From Flavobacterium sp. ACN2 (GTDB lineage: Bacteria > Bacteroidota > Bacteroidia > Flavobacteriales > Flavobacteriaceae), in contig NZ_MRCM01000013.1 in NCBI RefSeq assembly GCF_002303885.1, positions 62,001 to 126,000 on the forward strand: DNA of 64,000 nucleotides, written 5' to 3'. A program made the translations under genes and the position numbers. The notes below the pieces were generated by a model that had not been told where the DNA came from, made no database searches, and saw nothing but the letters and a program-made list of their open reading frames with translations. Position 1 is the stretch's first letter; every line of letters starts with the position of its first letter. Positions 62,047-64,000 of the stretch are shown in pieces.

Positions 62047-63984
62047 ATGAAAAGTGCTTTAGAAATAAAACCTGATATTAGTTACAAAAGCGCGGGAAAA
62101 TTTGAAGAAACTCGATTTGAGAAAATTCATATTGAAATCTTTAAAGGCTCGATTGATGCTTCTGTAATTGTAGCCCAGGAAATTGCGCAGCTAATTAGGT
62201 CTAAGCAGGAGAAAAATAAATCTTGTGTTTTAGGTCTGGCAACAGGTTCTTCTCCTATCAAAGTTTATGAGGAACTAGTGAGAATGCACAGAGAAGAAGG
62301 ACTTAGTTTTAGCAATGTAATCACCTTTAATTTGGACGAATATTATCCAATGACTAAGGAGAACAATCAGAGCTATCATTATTTCATGCATGAGCATCTT
62401 TTTAATCACATTGATATCAAATCTGAAAATATTAATATTCCTGACGGTACAGTAGCAATTGAGGAAATCAATCAATATTGTATCGATTATGAAATGAATA
62501 TTAAAAATGCAGGTGGACTTGATTTTCAATTGCTTGGAATTGGTAGAACAGGACACGTTGGATTTAACGAGCCAGGTTCGCATATCAATTCAGGAACAAG
62601 AATTATTACCTTAGATCACATCACTAGAGTCGATGCTTCATCTGCTTTTAATGGTATCGATAATGTGCCGAAACGTGCCATAACAATGGGGGTTTCAACC
62701 ATCATGAGGTCAAAACGTATTGTTTTGATGGCTTGGGGGCAAAATAAAGCAGATATTATAAAAAGAACAGTTCAAGGCGATATCAGTTCAGAAATTCCAG
62801 CAACATTTTTACAGAATCATCCAAACGCAACTTTTGTTTTAGATCAGTCGGCAGCTTCAGAGTTAACCCGTTTCAAAACGCCTTGGTTAGTTGGAGAATG
62901 TCTTTGGACTCCTGAATTAAAAAGTAAAGCGATTGTTTGGTTGTGTCAAAAAACAAAACAATCTATTCTGAAATTGACAGACCGTGATTATAACAATAAC
63001 GGAATGTCTGATCTTTTGGCTCAAGAAGGTTCTGCTTATGATATGAATATTAATATGTTCAATATTTTGCAGCACACGATTACCGGATGGCCAGGAGGAA
63101 AACCAAACACAGATGATTCATTTCGTCCAGAAAGGGCAAATCCGGCAAAAAAGAGAATTATTCTTTTTAGTCCGCACCCAGACGATGATGTAATTTCTAT
63201 GGGAGGAACATTTTCGAAGTTAATCAAACAAGGACACGATGTTCACGTAGTGTACCAGACCTCTGGAAATATTGCGGTTTCAGATGATGAAGCTTTAAAA
63301 TTTGCAGAAGTTGCCAGTGATTTTATCGGAAATGAAAAATCAGATATCAATTTCAAATCAGTAATCGAATTTCTAAATAATAAATCTGAAAATCAGATCG
63401 ATTCTTTAGAAGTAAGAAAATTAAAAGGATTGATTAGAAGAAGAGAATCTTACGGAGCAACAAGATATATTGGACTGAAAGATGAAAATACACACTTTTT
63501 AGATCTTCCTTTTTATGAAACGGGGCAAGTTAAAAAGAATCCGTTAGGGCCAGAAGATATTGCTATTGTAAAAAATATTATTTCAAAAATAAAACCACAT
63601 CAAGTTTTTGCTGCTGGAGATCTTGCCGATCCGCACGGAACACATGAGGTTTGTTTAAATGCCATTTTTGCCGCTTTAAAAGAACTTAAACCAGAACCGT
63701 ACATGGATGACTGTTGGTTATGGCTGTATAGAGGAGCTTGGCACGAATGGGATATTCACGAAATTGATATGGCAGTTCCATTAAGCCCATCAGAGGTTTT
63801 GTTGAAACGCCATGCTATTTTACACCATCAGTCTCAAAAAGACAGGGTGATGTTTCAAGGTAATGACTCTCGTGAATTTTGGGTTAGGGCAGAAGATCGA
63901 AATAAAAACACAGCCATCTTATATGATGAATTAGGTTTGGCTGAATATGAAGCGATCGAAGCTTTTAAACGTTTTGATTACTAA
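62047..63984 (+). CDS. nagB: glucosamine-6-phosphate deaminase with C-terminal PIG-L deacetylase domain
   Basis: A 645-residue two-domain protein. Residues about 20-270 are NagB: VLGLATGSSPIKVYEELV, NLDEYYPM, and GIGRTGHVGFNEPGS with the active-site histidine region. It converts glucosamine-6-phosphate to fructose-6-phosphate and ammonia. Residues about 380-620 are a PIG-L/LmbE-type deacetylase with SPHPDDDVISMGG (zinc ligands His, Asp, Asp) and DLADPHGTHE. The fusion may remove the acetyl group from GlcNAc-6-phosphate or a related amide, or just be structural. Single-domain NagB is about 260 residues. The gene runs almost to the window end. Confidence 0.93.
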   Translation: MKSALEIKPDISYKSAGKFEETRFEKIHIEIFKGSIDASVIVAQEIAQLIRSKQEKNKSCVLGLATGSSPIKVYEELVRMHREEGLSFSNVITFNLDEYYPMTKENNQSYHYFMHEHLFNHIDIKSENINIPDGTVAIEEINQYCIDYEMNIKNAGGLDFQLLGIGRTGHVGFNEPGSHINSGTRIITLDHITRVDASSAFNGIDNVPKRAITMGVSTIMRSKRIVLMAWGQNKADIIKRTVQGDISSEIPATFLQNHPNATFVLDQSAASELTRFKTPWLVGECLWTPELKSKAIVWLCQKTKQSILKLTDRDYNNNGMSDLLAQEGSAYDMNINMFNILQHTITGWPGGKPNTDDSFRPERANPAKKRIILFSPHPDDDVISMGGTFSKLIKQGHDVHVVYQTSGNIAVSDDEALKFAEVASDFIGNEKSDINFKSVIEFLNNKSENQIDSLEVRKLKGLIRRRESYGATRYIGLKDENTHFLDLPFYETGQVKKNPLGPEDIAIVKNIISKIKPHQVFAAGDLADPHGTHEVCLNAIFAALKELKPEPYMDDCWLWLYRGAWHEWDIHEIDMAVPLSPSEVLLKRHAILHHQSQKDRVMFQGNDSREFWVRAEDRNKNTAILYDELGLAEYEAIEAFKRFDY

Positions 63985-64000
63985 AAATTTTTTCCGATTC

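Overview
The window reads as chromosome of a Flavobacterium-like member of the Bacteroidota. Reasons: AT-rich DNA, A-rich leaders without Shine-Dalgarno sequences, promoters of the TTG / TAnnTTTG type ahead of the tRNA cluster and the SRP RNA, a SusC/SusD pair beside a LytTR two-component system, BshA (bacillithiol synthesis), a FucP-type sugar transporter and a TamB/LptD/MlaD envelope set. No insertion sequence, prophage, CRISPR array or rRNA was seen.

Layout. 0-4 kb: two orphan immunity-type genes (CPCC and SUKH), an SH3-NlpC/P60 peptidase and a thiolase. 4.0-4.45 kb: tRNA-Ser, -Pro, -Arg, -Arg behind a promoter preceded by four A-tracts spaced exactly 10 bp. 4.5-11.8 kb: mostly small or accessory genes (P-loop protein, PRC-barrel protein with a 56-aa membrane protein, phospholipase A, an HTH regulator with small ORFs, a fatty-acid desaturase, a D-Ala-D-Ala dipeptidase). 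11.8-18.6 kb: minus-strand housekeeping genes (methyltransferases, AI-2E family permease, M43 protease, rsmE, tsaD). 18.7-23.3 kb: a very large TamB-like gene with no ATG start. 23.6-27.1 kb: pfkA, gap, an N-acetylglucosamine-kinase-like gene and mgsA. 27.1-35.2 kb: ridA, lptD, a cell-wall amidase, MlaD, and two Fe-S oxidoreductase subunits followed by a conserved unknown gene. 36-44 kb: a candidate structured RNA, bshA, a metallophosphoesterase of lipid A type, aroC, a dicarboxylate symporter and a TPR hybrid histidine kinase. 44-51 kb: a DEAD-box helicase, hutG and hutI, glutamine cyclotransferase and SRP RNA. 51-53.5 kb: a short-chain dehydrogenase, transaldolase and a secreted protein. 53.6-64 kb: an amino-sugar (chitin-type) utilisation locus: FucP-like transporter, LytTR regulator and histidine kinase divergent from susC-susD-nagB, where NagB carries a C-terminal PIG-L deacetylase domain.

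How it fits together: SusCD would import oligosaccharide over the outer membrane, the FucP-like carrier would take the monosaccharide through the inner membrane, and NagB would feed fructose-6-phosphate into the pfkA/gap pathway encoded 35 kb away, beside a GlcNAc-kinase-like gene and methylglyoxal synthase.

The most unusual signal is not a gene. Several gaps between genes are built from degenerate tandem arrays with a strict 7- or 8-bp period that start at, or within a few bases of, a stop codon. In four gaps the first array is answered by a second array in inverted orientation, two of which run up to the next start codon. They resemble in style the short tandemly repeated repetitive (STRR) heptamers of cyanobacteria, but with different, AT-rich units.
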